Translations under genes and position numbers: made by a program
NCBI GenBank assembly: GCA_016714025.1
Contig: JADJOB010000001.1
Span: forward strand, 744,001 to 808,000
Source of the DNA: Saprospiraceae bacterium
GTDB taxonomy: Bacteria > Bacteroidota > Bacteroidia > Chitinophagales > Saprospiraceae
Direction: 5' to 3'
Length of the DNA stretch: 64,000 nt
Shown: piece after piece, positions 48,584-57,248 of the stretch
Layout: every line of letters starts with the position of its first letter
Numbering within the stretch: position 1 is the first letter of the stretch
The notes under the pieces: generated by a model
What the model saw: only the letters and a program-made list of their open reading frames with translations
Database searches by the model: none
Told to the model about the DNA's origin: nothing

Positions 48584-49429
48584 TTATTTCGCAGTACTGG
48601 CAACTAAATTCTTGCTAAAAAATGCAATTTGCTTTTCATATGCAGCCTTCCAATAAGGAATGCTATGATCCCCTTTACTTTCAACGTAACGATGTGGGAT
48701 TTTTAATTCTTCCAATTTCTTATGAAACTTTCGATTGACTTCCAAAAAAAAATCCTCTGTTCCACAATCTATATAGAGTTTTTGATTCTTGAAAGCTTGT
48801 TGATTCAAAAGTGATAAGCAACTGGATTGTTCCCAGCGGGTTTTGTTTTTTATAGGATCTCCTAATAGTTGGTATAAATTCCATTCTCTGTAAAAAGGAA
48901 TTAAATCCAAACCTCCACTGCTACTTCCAATACAACTGAATTGACCGGGATGCTTGAGTGCCAAATATATTGCGCCGTGTCCGCCCATACTGATTCCACT
49001 AATTCCTCTTGATGCTCTGTCTTTTAAACTTCTGTAACACTGATCGATAAACTTTGGAACTTCGAGGGCCATATAGGTTTCAAATTTACGATCTGCTTTG
49101 TTGGGACCATCCAAATACCAACTGTCATAATCTCCGTCCGGACATACCAAAATCATTTGATATTGATCTGCCCATTCTCGAATTTTAGGAATTACAAAAA
49201 ACCAACTGGAAGGATCGCTGCTGTGACCATGCAACAAATAAAGAACTGGATACGATTTACTATTCTGCTCATAATTGGAAGGAAGAAAAACCAAGGCATT
49301 AAAGGATTTGTTCATCGTGGCACTTGGGATGGCTATGGTATCTACTTTCCCTCCAAACAACCGGACATAACAGAGACTTATAAAGAAAATGCATTTAAAT
49401 AAAGATCGTTTTAACCGGTAAAGCATCAT
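48584..49429 (-). CDS. Esterase D/acyltransferase-like alpha/beta hydrolase
   Basis: A 281-residue alpha/beta hydrolase of the esterase family (esterase D, feruloyl esterase and antigen 85 group). Signal-type N-terminus (residues about 10-25), oxyanion region YLLHGHSSDPSSW, nucleophile Ser in GISMGGHGA (about 142), Asp in IDCGTEDFF (about 220) and His in KGDHSIPYWK (about 255). It is probably exported and cleaves an ester of unknown nature. Divergent from the acyltransferase gene, 56 bases apart. Confidence 0.88.
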   Translation of the reverse strand: MMLYRLKRSLFKCIFFISLCYVRLFGGKVDTIAIPSATMNKSFNALVFLPSNYEQNSKSYPVLYLLHGHSSDPSSWFFVIPKIREWADQYQMILVCPDGDYDSWYLDGPNKADRKFETYMALEVPKFIDQCYRSLKDRASRGISGISMGGHGAIYLALKHPGQFSCIGSSSGGLDLIPFYREWNLYQLLGDPIKNKTRWEQSSCLSLLNQQAFKNQKLYIDCGTEDFFLEVNRKFHKKLEELKIPHRYVESKGDHSIPYWKAAYEKQIAFFSKNLVASTAK

Positions 49430-49485
49430 TGCGTAAAAATAAGCTTTGATCTCATATTAATTTCCCTTTTATCTTTAGGACTTCT

Positions 49486-50448
49486 ATGCATAAAAGGCAT
49501 CTGGATTCTATTGACATGTTAAGGGGCATTGTAGCATTGCTTGTGTGCCTCTACCATTTTACAGAAGGTTTTCTACCTGTTGAAAGCAGTTTTCGGTATT
49601 TGTTTTCCAGGGGTTATCTAGGGGTCGAGATCTTTTTTGTCATTTCAGGTTTTGTCATCCCGTACACCATGTACAAAAGTCATTATGATTTACGTCAATC
49701 CGGAAAATTTATGTTAAAAAGACTCGCTCGTATCGAGCCACCTTATTGGTGTAGTATTATTTTGATTTTTATAATAGACTATTTTTCTACTTTCTTTAAA
49801 CATTATGAAGATAAAGTTATAACTGTTGATTACAAAGATCTTTTCTATCATTTGTTACACATCAATGATTTTGTAAATCAAGCCTGGATGAAAGGAATCT
49901 ATTGGAGCCTGGCCATTGAGATCCAATATTATTTATTAATGGCTTTGATTTTTCCCTTGCTTTTATTTAATAACAAATGGATCAGTTATTCTGTATTGCT
50001 GATATTTTGTCTCGGTCGTTGGTTAGAATGGAATCATACTGTTTTTTATTACGGTTGTCACTTTGCATTTGGCATTATCCTGTTTAATGCACATATCGGA
50101 ACCATCACTTCTAAACATTTTTGGATTGCAATCGCCTTATTATTTATTCTAACGTATTGGTGTTTTGATATCTATCATTTATCGGCAGTTGTTTTTGCTG
50201 TATTTTTTATCAAGTTTTTTAGTTTGTCTATACAACCCCTTAAATTTCTTGGAAAAATATCGTATTCCTTCTATTTAATCCATCTGCAGATTGGTTGGTC
50301 TATGATTGATGCATGTTTGAGAACCTATCCCAATGAAAATCGCATCCAACTGATACTACTTGCGATACCTTGTGTAGTTATCGCTTCCTATTTCTTTTTT
50401 GTTTTAATTGAAAAACCAAGTCATTTGTTGGCAAGAAAATTTAGTTGA
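49486..50448 (+). CDS. Acyltransferase 3 family membrane protein
   Basis: A 320-residue membrane protein of the acyltransferase 3 (OafA/NodX) family. It begins with SIDMLRGIVALLVCLYHF (catalytic-type His at about 24), then GYLGVEIFFVISGFVIPYT, FMLKRLARIEPPYW and about ten helices. Members acetylate or otherwise acylate cell-surface sugars. No SGNH domain is attached. Confidence 0.9.
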   Translation: MHKRHLDSIDMLRGIVALLVCLYHFTEGFLPVESSFRYLFSRGYLGVEIFFVISGFVIPYTMYKSHYDLRQSGKFMLKRLARIEPPYWCSIILIFIIDYFSTFFKHYEDKVITVDYKDLFYHLLHINDFVNQAWMKGIYWSLAIEIQYYLLMALIFPLLLFNNKWISYSVLLIFCLGRWLEWNHTVFYYGCHFAFGIILFNAHIGTITSKHFWIAIALLFILTYWCFDIYHLSAVVFAVFFIKFFSLSIQPLKFLGKISYSFYLIHLQIGWSMIDACLRTYPNENRIQLILLAIPCVVIASYFFFVLIEKPSHLLARKFS

Positions 50449-50593
50449 AGGATGAGAGGAAGGGCTGGAAGGAGGGCTTGAGGGAAGGCTGATAGACTGT
50501 TAGACTGTTGGGCTGTTGGGCTGAAGGGAGGGCTGACTGACCACTGACTACTAATTCCTGACTACTGATTTTGGGGGCTGTTGGGATGTTAGG
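50449..50593. repeat. GGCTGTTGGG-word repetitive spacer
   Basis: The gap between two convergent genes is made of G-rich words (GGAAGGGCTGG, GGCTGTTGGG, GACTGTTAGACTGTT, CTGACTACTGA). It is a degenerate word array like the others in this window but with a different word and unusually high G on one strand. Confidence 0.7.
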
Positions 50594-51523
50594 TTATTTT
50601 TTACTGTGATATTCTTCGACTAATTTTTTAACGGTAGCCATTTCTTTCATCATGCTGCGAGCTTCTTCACAGGGAGTGCCAAAATAGGTTTTACCGCTTT
50701 CTAAATTCTTTCCAACTCCGGAACGTGCCAATAAAACTACTTTGTCGCCGATTTCAATATTTTGGGCGATGCCAACTTGACCATAGATCGTGACTTGATT
50801 TCCTATTTTTGTTTTACCTGCAATTCCAACCTGTGCAGCGATCAGGCATTGTTTACCGATAACAACACCATGCCCTACATGGACCTGACAATCTATTTTA
50901 GTTTCTTCTCCAATGATGGTATCCCCTGAGACTCCTTTATTTATAGTACAACCAGCACCAATATCTGCCTGATCGTGGATAATGACTCTTCCACAAGATC
51001 TCCATTTGCGGTATCCCTGAGCTGTCTTTTTAAAGTAAAAAGCATCTGTACCTATTAGAGTACCTGATTGAATGGTTACATGGTTGCCAATTACTGTGTA
51101 TTCACCCAAAACCGCATTGCTTTGAATATAACTGTGGGCTCCTATCACTACATGATGACCTATAACAACTTGCGATTCAATGATCGCTGTAGGATGAATA
51201 AAGGCGGTTTCAGCAATAGCTTGATTTTGAATTTTAAAAGGCCTATGCTCTAAAACCAATTGATTGTATATCTCAAATGGTTCTGGAGTTATCAATAAAG
51301 TTTTACCATCAGGACAATCCGTTTCTTTATTAATTAAAATAACTGTTGCATCTGAATTTATCGATTTTGAATAATATTTCTCCACATCAACAAAAGTCAA
51401 ATCACCCGAGATCACTTTATGGATTTCATTGATCCCATAAATTAATTGATCCGGATTTCCGATTAACTTCATATTAAATCGGTCTGCCAGTTGTTTTACA
51501 GGAATTGGATTGCTTAATTTCAT
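50594..51523 (-). CDS. lpxD: UDP-3-O-acylglucosamine N-acyltransferase (LpxD-like)
   Basis: A 309-residue left-handed beta-helix acyltransferase. The N-terminal domain (residues about 1-95: LTFVDVEKYY) is the uridine-binding part of LpxD, and about 100-270 are hexapeptide repeats (IGHHVVIGAHSYIQ, VHVGHGVVIG with the catalytic-type His). LpxD adds the N-linked acyl chain of lipid A. Bacteroidota often have a second LpxD-like copy away from the lpx cluster, and this gene next to polA may be that copy. Start ATG 51523 leaves eight bases after polA. Confidence 0.88.
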   Translation of the reverse strand: MKLSNPIPVKQLADRFNMKLIGNPDQLIYGINEIHKVISGDLTFVDVEKYYSKSINSDATVILINKETDCPDGKTLLITPEPFEIYNQLVLEHRPFKIQNQAIAETAFIHPTAIIESQVVIGHHVVIGAHSYIQSNAVLGEYTVIGNHVTIQSGTLIGTDAFYFKKTAQGYRKWRSCGRVIIHDQADIGAGCTINKGVSGDTIIGEETKIDCQVHVGHGVVIGKQCLIAAQVGIAGKTKIGNQVTIYGQVGIAQNIEIGDKVVLLARSGVGKNLESGKTYFGTPCEEARSMMKEMATVKKLVEEYHSKK

Positions 51524-51531
51524 ACTAATTT

Positions 51532-54297
51532 TTAATGTGCTTCCAACCAATTTAAACCAGAATCAATTCCAACTTCAATTGGAACTTTTAAATTTGGAAT
51601 TGCGTGACGCATTTCATAGCTCACCAATTCCTTAATCGTATCCAACTCTATTTTTGGTACATCAAACACCAATTCGTCATGCACCTGTAAAATCATTTTT
51701 GAGTTTAAATGTTCTTTATGCAAGCGTTTGTGAATATTGACCATTGCAATTTTTATCATATCGGCAGCAGTCCCCTGGATGGGCGTGTTGATCGCAACAC
51801 GCTCTGCGTTCGTGCGCGCCAATGCATTTTTGGAATTAATGTCACGCAAGACCCGTTTACGCCCCAATAAGGTTTTAACATATCCATTTGCCCGCGCATT
51901 TTCAACGACGTTGGCCATATAGGATTTTAGGTCTTTATAGGTACTAAAATATTGATCAATCAAGATTTTAGCATCCCCTCTGGAAATTCCCAATTGCCTG
52001 GAAATATTGGTGGATCCGGCACCGTATAAAATTGAAAAATTTACGGTCTTAGCATTTCTTCGTTGATCGCTTGTAACTTCTTCATAAGGTACATTATAAA
52101 CTTTTGCAGCAGTGGCCCGGTGAATATCCTGCCCTTTTATAAAAGCATCCAACATCATTTCTTCCTGGGCTATTTCTGCAATCAGTCTCAATTCAATTTG
52201 AGAATAGTCGGCTGATACCAACACATGGCTCTCATCTCTTGGTACAAAAGCTTTACGAATTTCCCGACCCGCTTCATCCTTGATTGGAATATTCTGCAAA
52301 TTCGGATTTTCAGATGCAAGTCGACCTGTTGCTGCACGTGCCTGATTAAATGAACTATGAACCCGACCTGTTTTAGGATTAATCATTAAAGGCAAGGCAT
52401 CAACATAGGTAGATTTTAATTTGGAAAGTTTACGATGGTTTAATATATCATTTACAATCTCAAAATCTTCTGAAAGTTCGGTTAACTTTTCTTCATCGGT
52501 TGAATATTGATTGGTACTTGTTTTTTTCCACTTGTATGGAATATTCAGTTTATCAAATAAAATTTCTCCTACTTGTTTAGGACTTGCAATATTAAAATGA
52601 GTGCCTGCTTTCTTGTAGATTAATTTTTCAGCATCTATAATCTGAGCTTCCAGTACTTTACTGTAATCATTTAAAAACTTACCATCAATTTTAACTCCTT
52701 CGTATTCAATTTCGCACAACACGGAAACCAGTGGTAATTCGATATCATGAATTAGATTTTCAAGATTCTCTTTGACAATATCCTCTTTTAATATTTTATA
52801 TATCTGCAAGGTCATGTCTGCATCTTCGGCAGCGTATTCCTTAATTTTTTCTAATGGCACATCGCGCATACTCCCTTGACCGGATCCCTTTTTACCAATT
52901 AATTCTTCGATGGCAACCATTTTATAATTGAGATAAGCCTCAGCTAAATAGTCCAACTTGTGCCTGTGATCCGGTTCCAATAAATAATGGGCTATCATGG
53001 TATCAAATTCCGGAGCTGGCATTTCAACTCCATACCAGCGCATCATCAACATATCGTATTTGATATTCTGGCCTACAAATTTTTTAGTTTTATCTTCTAA
53101 TAAGGGTTTAAATTTTTTAACCAAAGCATTCGCATGATTTGCATCATCCGGAACAGGAACATAATATGCATCTGTTGCTTTTATACAAAAAGACATTCCC
53201 ACTAATTCTGCCTGATTGGCATCAATTCCAGTAGTTTCTGTATCAAATGAAATGATCTCGGCCTTATTTAATAAAGCAAGCAATTCTTCAATTTGTTGAT
53301 CTGACTGAACTAAATGATATGTGTGATTTGTATTTGAAATATCATGATCTGCTACTTTGTATTCTTTTTCTGGTACTTCACTTTTCTGTTCAGGAGATTC
53401 ACCAAATAAACTGGATTGAACCGGTTCTGTTGTTCCTAAAATTGTTTGCGCAAGGGTACGAAATTCCAATTGACGAAATAATTCAGCCAATCTGGTTTTA
53501 TCAAATCCCTCAACTCGATACATTTTTTCATCAAACTGGATTGGCGCATGGATATCAATGGTTGCCAGTTTCTTGCTTAGCAAGGCTAAATCAGCATGTT
53601 CATTTACTTTTTCTTTTAGTTTACCTGCCAATTGATCTTTATGTTGGATTAAATTTTCAATCGTGTCGTATTCTTCTAATAATTTAACCGCAGTTTTTTC
53701 ACCAACTCCAGGAATTCCCGGAATGTTATCAACTGCATCCCCCATCAATCCCAATAAATCAATCACCTGATCCACCCGTTGAATACCCCACGAACTAGTA
53801 ATTTCTTTCGGACCTAAAATATCAACCCCATTGCCTTGCCGCGAAGGTTTATACATGAAGATTTGTTCCTCAACCAATTGACCGTAATCCTTATCCGGAG
53901 TAACCATATAAACTGTAAAGCCTTCTCTGGCTGCTTGTTTCGCAATAGTTCCTATGATATCATCTGCCTCAAATGCTTCTACAGTAATAATTGGAATGTT
54001 GAACGCTTTCACCAATTCTTCGATGTAAGGAAATGCTTTCGTGATATCTTCAGGTTGTGCTTCACGATTTGCTTTGTATGCTGGAAATTCTTTATGGCGA
54101 AAGGTAGGTCCTGATAAATCAAATGCAACTGCGAGATGTGTTGGTTTCTCATTTTGAATGATATCCCACAGGGTTCTGGTAAAACCGGAAATTGCCGAAG
54201 TGTTTAGACCTTTTGAGTTGATCAAGGGCCTTGTTATAAATGCATAATGGGCTCTATAAACCAATGCGTGGCCATCCAATAAAAATAATTTTTTCAT
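51532..54297 (-). CDS. polA: DNA polymerase I
   Basis: A 921-residue polymerase for Okazaki-fragment processing and repair. Order: 5'-3' exonuclease (residues about 1-260: FLLDGHALVYRA, FEADDIIGT, GLMGDAVDNIPGIPGVGEKTA), 3'-5' exonuclease with an intact FDTETTG (about 350) and polymerase domain with motif A DYSQIELR, motif B RRNAKTVNFSILYG and motif C LQVHDELVFD. Proofreading thus looks intact, unlike in some bacterial PolI. I start at ATG 54297 (MKKLFLLDGH); ATG 54303 is nearly as good, and the frame from 54384 adds a hydrophobic leader not seen in the family. Confidence 0.97.
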   Translation of the reverse strand: MKKLFLLDGHALVYRAHYAFITRPLINSKGLNTSAISGFTRTLWDIIQNEKPTHLAVAFDLSGPTFRHKEFPAYKANREAQPEDITKAFPYIEELVKAFNIPIITVEAFEADDIIGTIAKQAAREGFTVYMVTPDKDYGQLVEEQIFMYKPSRQGNGVDILGPKEITSSWGIQRVDQVIDLLGLMGDAVDNIPGIPGVGEKTAVKLLEEYDTIENLIQHKDQLAGKLKEKVNEHADLALLSKKLATIDIHAPIQFDEKMYRVEGFDKTRLAELFRQLEFRTLAQTILGTTEPVQSSLFGESPEQKSEVPEKEYKVADHDISNTNHTYHLVQSDQQIEELLALLNKAEIISFDTETTGIDANQAELVGMSFCIKATDAYYVPVPDDANHANALVKKFKPLLEDKTKKFVGQNIKYDMLMMRWYGVEMPAPEFDTMIAHYLLEPDHRHKLDYLAEAYLNYKMVAIEELIGKKGSGQGSMRDVPLEKIKEYAAEDADMTLQIYKILKEDIVKENLENLIHDIELPLVSVLCEIEYEGVKIDGKFLNDYSKVLEAQIIDAEKLIYKKAGTHFNIASPKQVGEILFDKLNIPYKWKKTSTNQYSTDEEKLTELSEDFEIVNDILNHRKLSKLKSTYVDALPLMINPKTGRVHSSFNQARAATGRLASENPNLQNIPIKDEAGREIRKAFVPRDESHVLVSADYSQIELRLIAEIAQEEMMLDAFIKGQDIHRATAAKVYNVPYEEVTSDQRRNAKTVNFSILYGAGSTNISRQLGISRGDAKILIDQYFSTYKDLKSYMANVVENARANGYVKTLLGRKRVLRDINSKNALARTNAERVAINTPIQGTAADMIKIAMVNIHKRLHKEHLNSKMILQVHDELVFDVPKIELDTIKELVSYEMRHAIPNLKVPIEVGIDSGLNWLEAH

Positions 54298-54303
54298 AGT
54301 CAT

Positions 54304-54632
54304 TACAAGGGTGAAGATAGAGAGATTATAACGATTATAAAATTTGGAAAAAAATGCAATAATCTTAAAAGAAATTATGGGCAATTAAACTAAAGAAGCA
54401 TTCTGCTGGTCCTTTCGGACCATAATTAAAAGACTCAATTTCTACCTAATAAACAGATTTACAAGCATTCATACTAAAATAAATTCGATAATGTAAATTT
54501 TGTTGGAACCAGTTTAAATTTATTATTATCTTAATAGCGAATTTGTGTCCGGATTCTGATAGCCGGACCTACTTTGAATACGATCCGTTTTTATCAAGCT
54601 TCCTCCTCGATTTCTCATTTTAAAATTGATAT
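54304..54632. other. Divergent intergenic region with two hairpins
   Basis: About 330 bases between polA and the peptidase gene. It holds TGGTCC-TTTC-GGACCA at 54407-54422 (on the polA strand the loop is GAAA, a stable GNRA tetraloop) and GTCCGG-N10-CCGGAC at 54548-54569 in the leader of the peptidase gene. Neither is followed by a T run. No coding frame was found. Confidence 0.6.
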
Positions 54633-55526
54633 ATGGAATTAATTACAATGGGTATGGGCTGGATACCGGATCGCCCAGATTGCCGTGACTTTACTCCGGA
54701 AACACCTCTGGTTGTTGACCAACTAAAAAATGTCCATGGTTTACATTTGAGTAAACGTAGCAAAAAGACAGAAAAGCCATTAAAGGTACCTGTCTCAATT
54801 GATCTAAGTTCCTATTGTTCGCCAATAGAAGACCAAAAAAGTCTGGGAGCCTGCACTGCGCATGCCGCTATTGGTTTGTTAGAATATTTCGAACAGCGTG
54901 CCTATGGAAAATACATTGACGGCAGTCGGTTGTTTTTATATAAAGTTTCAAGGAAATTGCTGATGTGGACTGGTGATACGGGTGCGTATTTACGAACCGC
55001 CATGCAAGCACTTGCTGCATTTGGTACGCCTCCTGAAAAATATTATCCCTATATAATTTCAAAATTTGAAGAAGAACCTTCTGCCTTTTGTTATTCGTTT
55101 GCTCAAAGTTATAAAGGCTTAAAATATTACAGGTTGGATTCTGGAAATACAACTCCAACAGCAGCGATTGCCAATATGAAAAAAAATATGGCCGCTGGAT
55201 TGCCCAGCATGTTTGGATTCACCTGTTACCAAAGTGCATTAGACCAGTCAAACACAAATGGTGGTGCCATTCCTTATCCAAAAAATACCGATACCGTGGT
55301 AGGGGGTCATGCAGTAATTGCAATTGGATATGATGATAAAAAAGTAATTGTCAATAAAGATGATAATTCCAAAACCACCGGAGCATTTATGATTCGAAAT
55401 TCATGGGGAACTGAATGGGGTAAAGATGGTTATGGCTGGTTACCATATAAATATTTTGAAAATAGACTGGCGGAAGATATTTGGTCTTTAGTAAAAGCAG
55501 GATGGTTTGACACAGGAGCTTTTTAA
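54633..55526 (+). CDS. C1 (papain-like) cysteine peptidase, no signal peptide
   Basis: A 297-residue papain-fold peptidase. The oxyanion Gln and nucleophile are in EDQKSLGACTAHA (Q68, C74), the catalytic His in VGGHAVIAIGYDD (about 225) and Asn in IRNSWGTEWGKDGYGW (about 258). The first 55 residues (GMGWIPDRPDCRD) are a conserved short leader of bacterial C1 proteins rather than a signal peptide, and no hydrophobic segment is present. The nuclease gene begins 9 bases after the stop, so the two form an operon. The target protein is unknown; a toxin or defence role is discussed in the findings. Confidence 0.9.
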   Translation: MELITMGMGWIPDRPDCRDFTPETPLVVDQLKNVHGLHLSKRSKKTEKPLKVPVSIDLSSYCSPIEDQKSLGACTAHAAIGLLEYFEQRAYGKYIDGSRLFLYKVSRKLLMWTGDTGAYLRTAMQALAAFGTPPEKYYPYIISKFEEEPSAFCYSFAQSYKGLKYYRLDSGNTTPTAAIANMKKNMAAGLPSMFGFTCYQSALDQSNTNGGAIPYPKNTDTVVGGHAVIAIGYDDKKVIVNKDDNSKTTGAFMIRNSWGTEWGKDGYGWLPYKYFENRLAEDIWSLVKAGWFDTGAF

Positions 55527-55535
55527 TAAGGAGTT

Positions 55536-56531
55536 ATGGATTCACATATTGGATACAACCCACGATTTTTAGGAAGAGCGTATTATCTACCGCTTCCAAA
55601 ATTATCTGCCAGCCAAAAACAGGATTTGATCAAATATGAAGGCAAGAAATACAAATTAGATTACATTCATTACAGTGTTGTGATGTGTAAAAGCAGACGA
55701 CTTGCATATTATACTGCTGTAAATATTGACGGATCTTGTTGGCAAAACAATTCCAGAGAAGGATCCTGGAAAGAGGAAAAAAGAATTGCAAATTATGAAC
55801 AACTTGGCAATAAGCTGTATCGTGCAGATCAAAGTAAATTTGACAAAGGGCATTTGGTTCGAAGAGAAGATCCGGAATGGGGAGATAAGGAAATCAGTTT
55901 GAAAGCAGGTGCACAAACATTTATTTTTACCAATTGTGCACCCCAACACGAAAAATTAAACAGGGATATCTGGGCCGACCTTGAGGCAAATATTTTACAT
56001 GCAGGTGCAGATACATTGAATGTAAAAGTGTGCGTATTTACGGGACCTGTATTGGCACCCACTGATGGAAGTTTTGTTACACCACTTGAAAATCAATACA
56101 TACAAATACCAAATTTATTTTGGAAGGTGGTTGTATGGAAAAAATCAGATAATAAATCATACGCAGTTGGCTTTATACAAAGTCAGGAATCCTTTTTAAT
56201 TGAGGATGGTATTATACGAAAACCACTAACTGTCAATTCGAAATTGCTTTGTAAAATGACAGACGATGATTTTTTTGAACACATTCGATTTAAAGATGGT
56301 CAAACCTATCAAGTTCGATTGGAAGAAATAGAAAAGTTGAGTGGTTTAAAATTTGACTGGAAACATGTAAAAAGACCCTTTAATCAAAACCCAATGGCAA
56401 TTCGTGGAATCAAGAGATCTTCACCATCAAATGATATGCCTGCTAAAATTTTAAGACAAGATCCAAAATCAAAGGATGTATGTGTTGTAAGATGGAATCC
56501 TGTGTACCAGCTGGAAGGATTGGTTATATAG
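55536..56531 (+). CDS. DNA/RNA non-specific endonuclease (NUC family), no signal peptide
   Basis: A 331-residue protein with a beta-beta-alpha metal nuclease domain of the Serratia nuclease/EndoG type: the catalytic His106 in FDKGHLVRRED (DRGH variant with Lys), then FTNCAPQHEKLNRDIWADLE (about 130-150), containing the magnesium-binding Asn, and VFTGPVLA. Most secreted relatives have a signal peptide; this one has none. The C-terminal 60 residues are basic and low in structure. It follows the C1 peptidase at 9 bases with no other partner, and the region downstream is a repeat array. Confidence 0.9.
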   Translation: MDSHIGYNPRFLGRAYYLPLPKLSASQKQDLIKYEGKKYKLDYIHYSVVMCKSRRLAYYTAVNIDGSCWQNNSREGSWKEEKRIANYEQLGNKLYRADQSKFDKGHLVRREDPEWGDKEISLKAGAQTFIFTNCAPQHEKLNRDIWADLEANILHAGADTLNVKVCVFTGPVLAPTDGSFVTPLENQYIQIPNLFWKVVVWKKSDNKSYAVGFIQSQESFLIEDGIIRKPLTVNSKLLCKMTDDDFFEHIRFKDGQTYQVRLEEIEKLSGLKFDWKHVKRPFNQNPMAIRGIKRSSPSNDMPAKILRQDPKSKDVCVVRWNPVYQLEGLVI

Positions 56532-56610
56532 TTGTTAGTTGATAGGTGTTAGTTGATAGTTGATAGTTGTTAGTTGATCGTTGCTAGTTGATAGGTGGTA
56601 GGTGTTTTAA
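56532..56610 (+). repeat. GTTGATAG-word repeat array
   Basis: About nine degenerate copies of TTAGTTGATAG/GTTGTTAG start right at the stop codon of the nuclease gene. Reverse-complement copies of the same word are at 12503-12535. Confidence 0.85.
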
Positions 56611-56639
56611 TGTTTCAAGAAAGAACTCATTAGTCATTG

Positions 56640-57165
56640 AACATTGCGCATTGAATATTGAGCATTATTTCTCCGAAGCATGATTTTTAATGTTCAATGA
56701 GCAATGCTCAATTTGCAATGTTCAATTGAAAATACAATTTATTTGTCCTCAATTCGTGTTGCATTCGTGCATTCGTGGCAATTCTTCCTTCTTCAATTCG
56801 TGCTCAATTCGTGCTCCATTCGTGCATTCGTGGCAAATCTCCATTGGTATTGAGCATTATTTCTTCGAAGAATGATTTTTAATGTTCAATGAGCAATGCT
56901 CAATTTGCAATGTTCAATGGAAAAGAAAATTTATTCGTTCTCCATTCGTGCTCCATTCGTGCATTCGTGGCAATTCTTTTTTCCTTCAATTCGTCCTTAA
57001 TTCGTGCATTCGTGGCAATTCTTCTTTCTTCAATTCGTCTTCAATTCGTGCTCCTTTCGTGCATTCGTGGCAATTCTCCATTGGTATTGAGCATTATTTC
57101 TTCGAAGCATGATTTTTAATGTTCAATGAGCAATGCTCAATTTGCAATGTTCAATTGAAGATTTA
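56640..57165. repeat. Composite repeat: three 72-bp units between ATTCGTGG word blocks
   Basis: Three copies of a 71-73 bp unit (56656-56728, 56848-56918, 57085-57157) running TATTGAGCATTATTTC to TTGCAATGTTCAAT, over 90% alike by eye. Each contains TTGCAATGTTCAAT and TGAGCAATGCTCAA, the latter a perfect palindrome. Between the copies are blocks with five instances of TTCGTGCATTCGTGGCAA, separated by AATTCGTC and AATTCGTG words. Open frames found here are only translations of the repeat. Confidence 0.9.
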
Positions 57166-57190
57166 ATTGAGCTGTGTTCAAAGATTTTTC

Positions 57191-57226
57191 AAAAAAAATA
57201 AGGGCTGCCAGTATGACAGCCCTTAA
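57191..57226 (-). terminator. Rho-independent terminator of the second haloperoxidase gene
   Basis: In minus orientation AAGGGCTG, a nine-base loop and CAGCCCTT form an eight-pair stem followed by ATTTTTTTT. It lies 23 bases behind the stop at 57249. Confidence 0.9.
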
Positions 57227-57248
57227 AGCCAATTACGTATAAAAATTT

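Noticed and set aside
56690..57119. Three overlapping open frames of 61-76 codons
   Set aside because: They translate the ATTCGTGG repeat words in several frames (repeated HSCIRGNS-type peptides), have no family resemblance and exist only because the repeat lacks stops.
56640..57165. CRISPR array made of the three 72-bp units
   Set aside because: Units are far too long, intervals unequal (192 and 237 bases) and the intervals are themselves repetitive.
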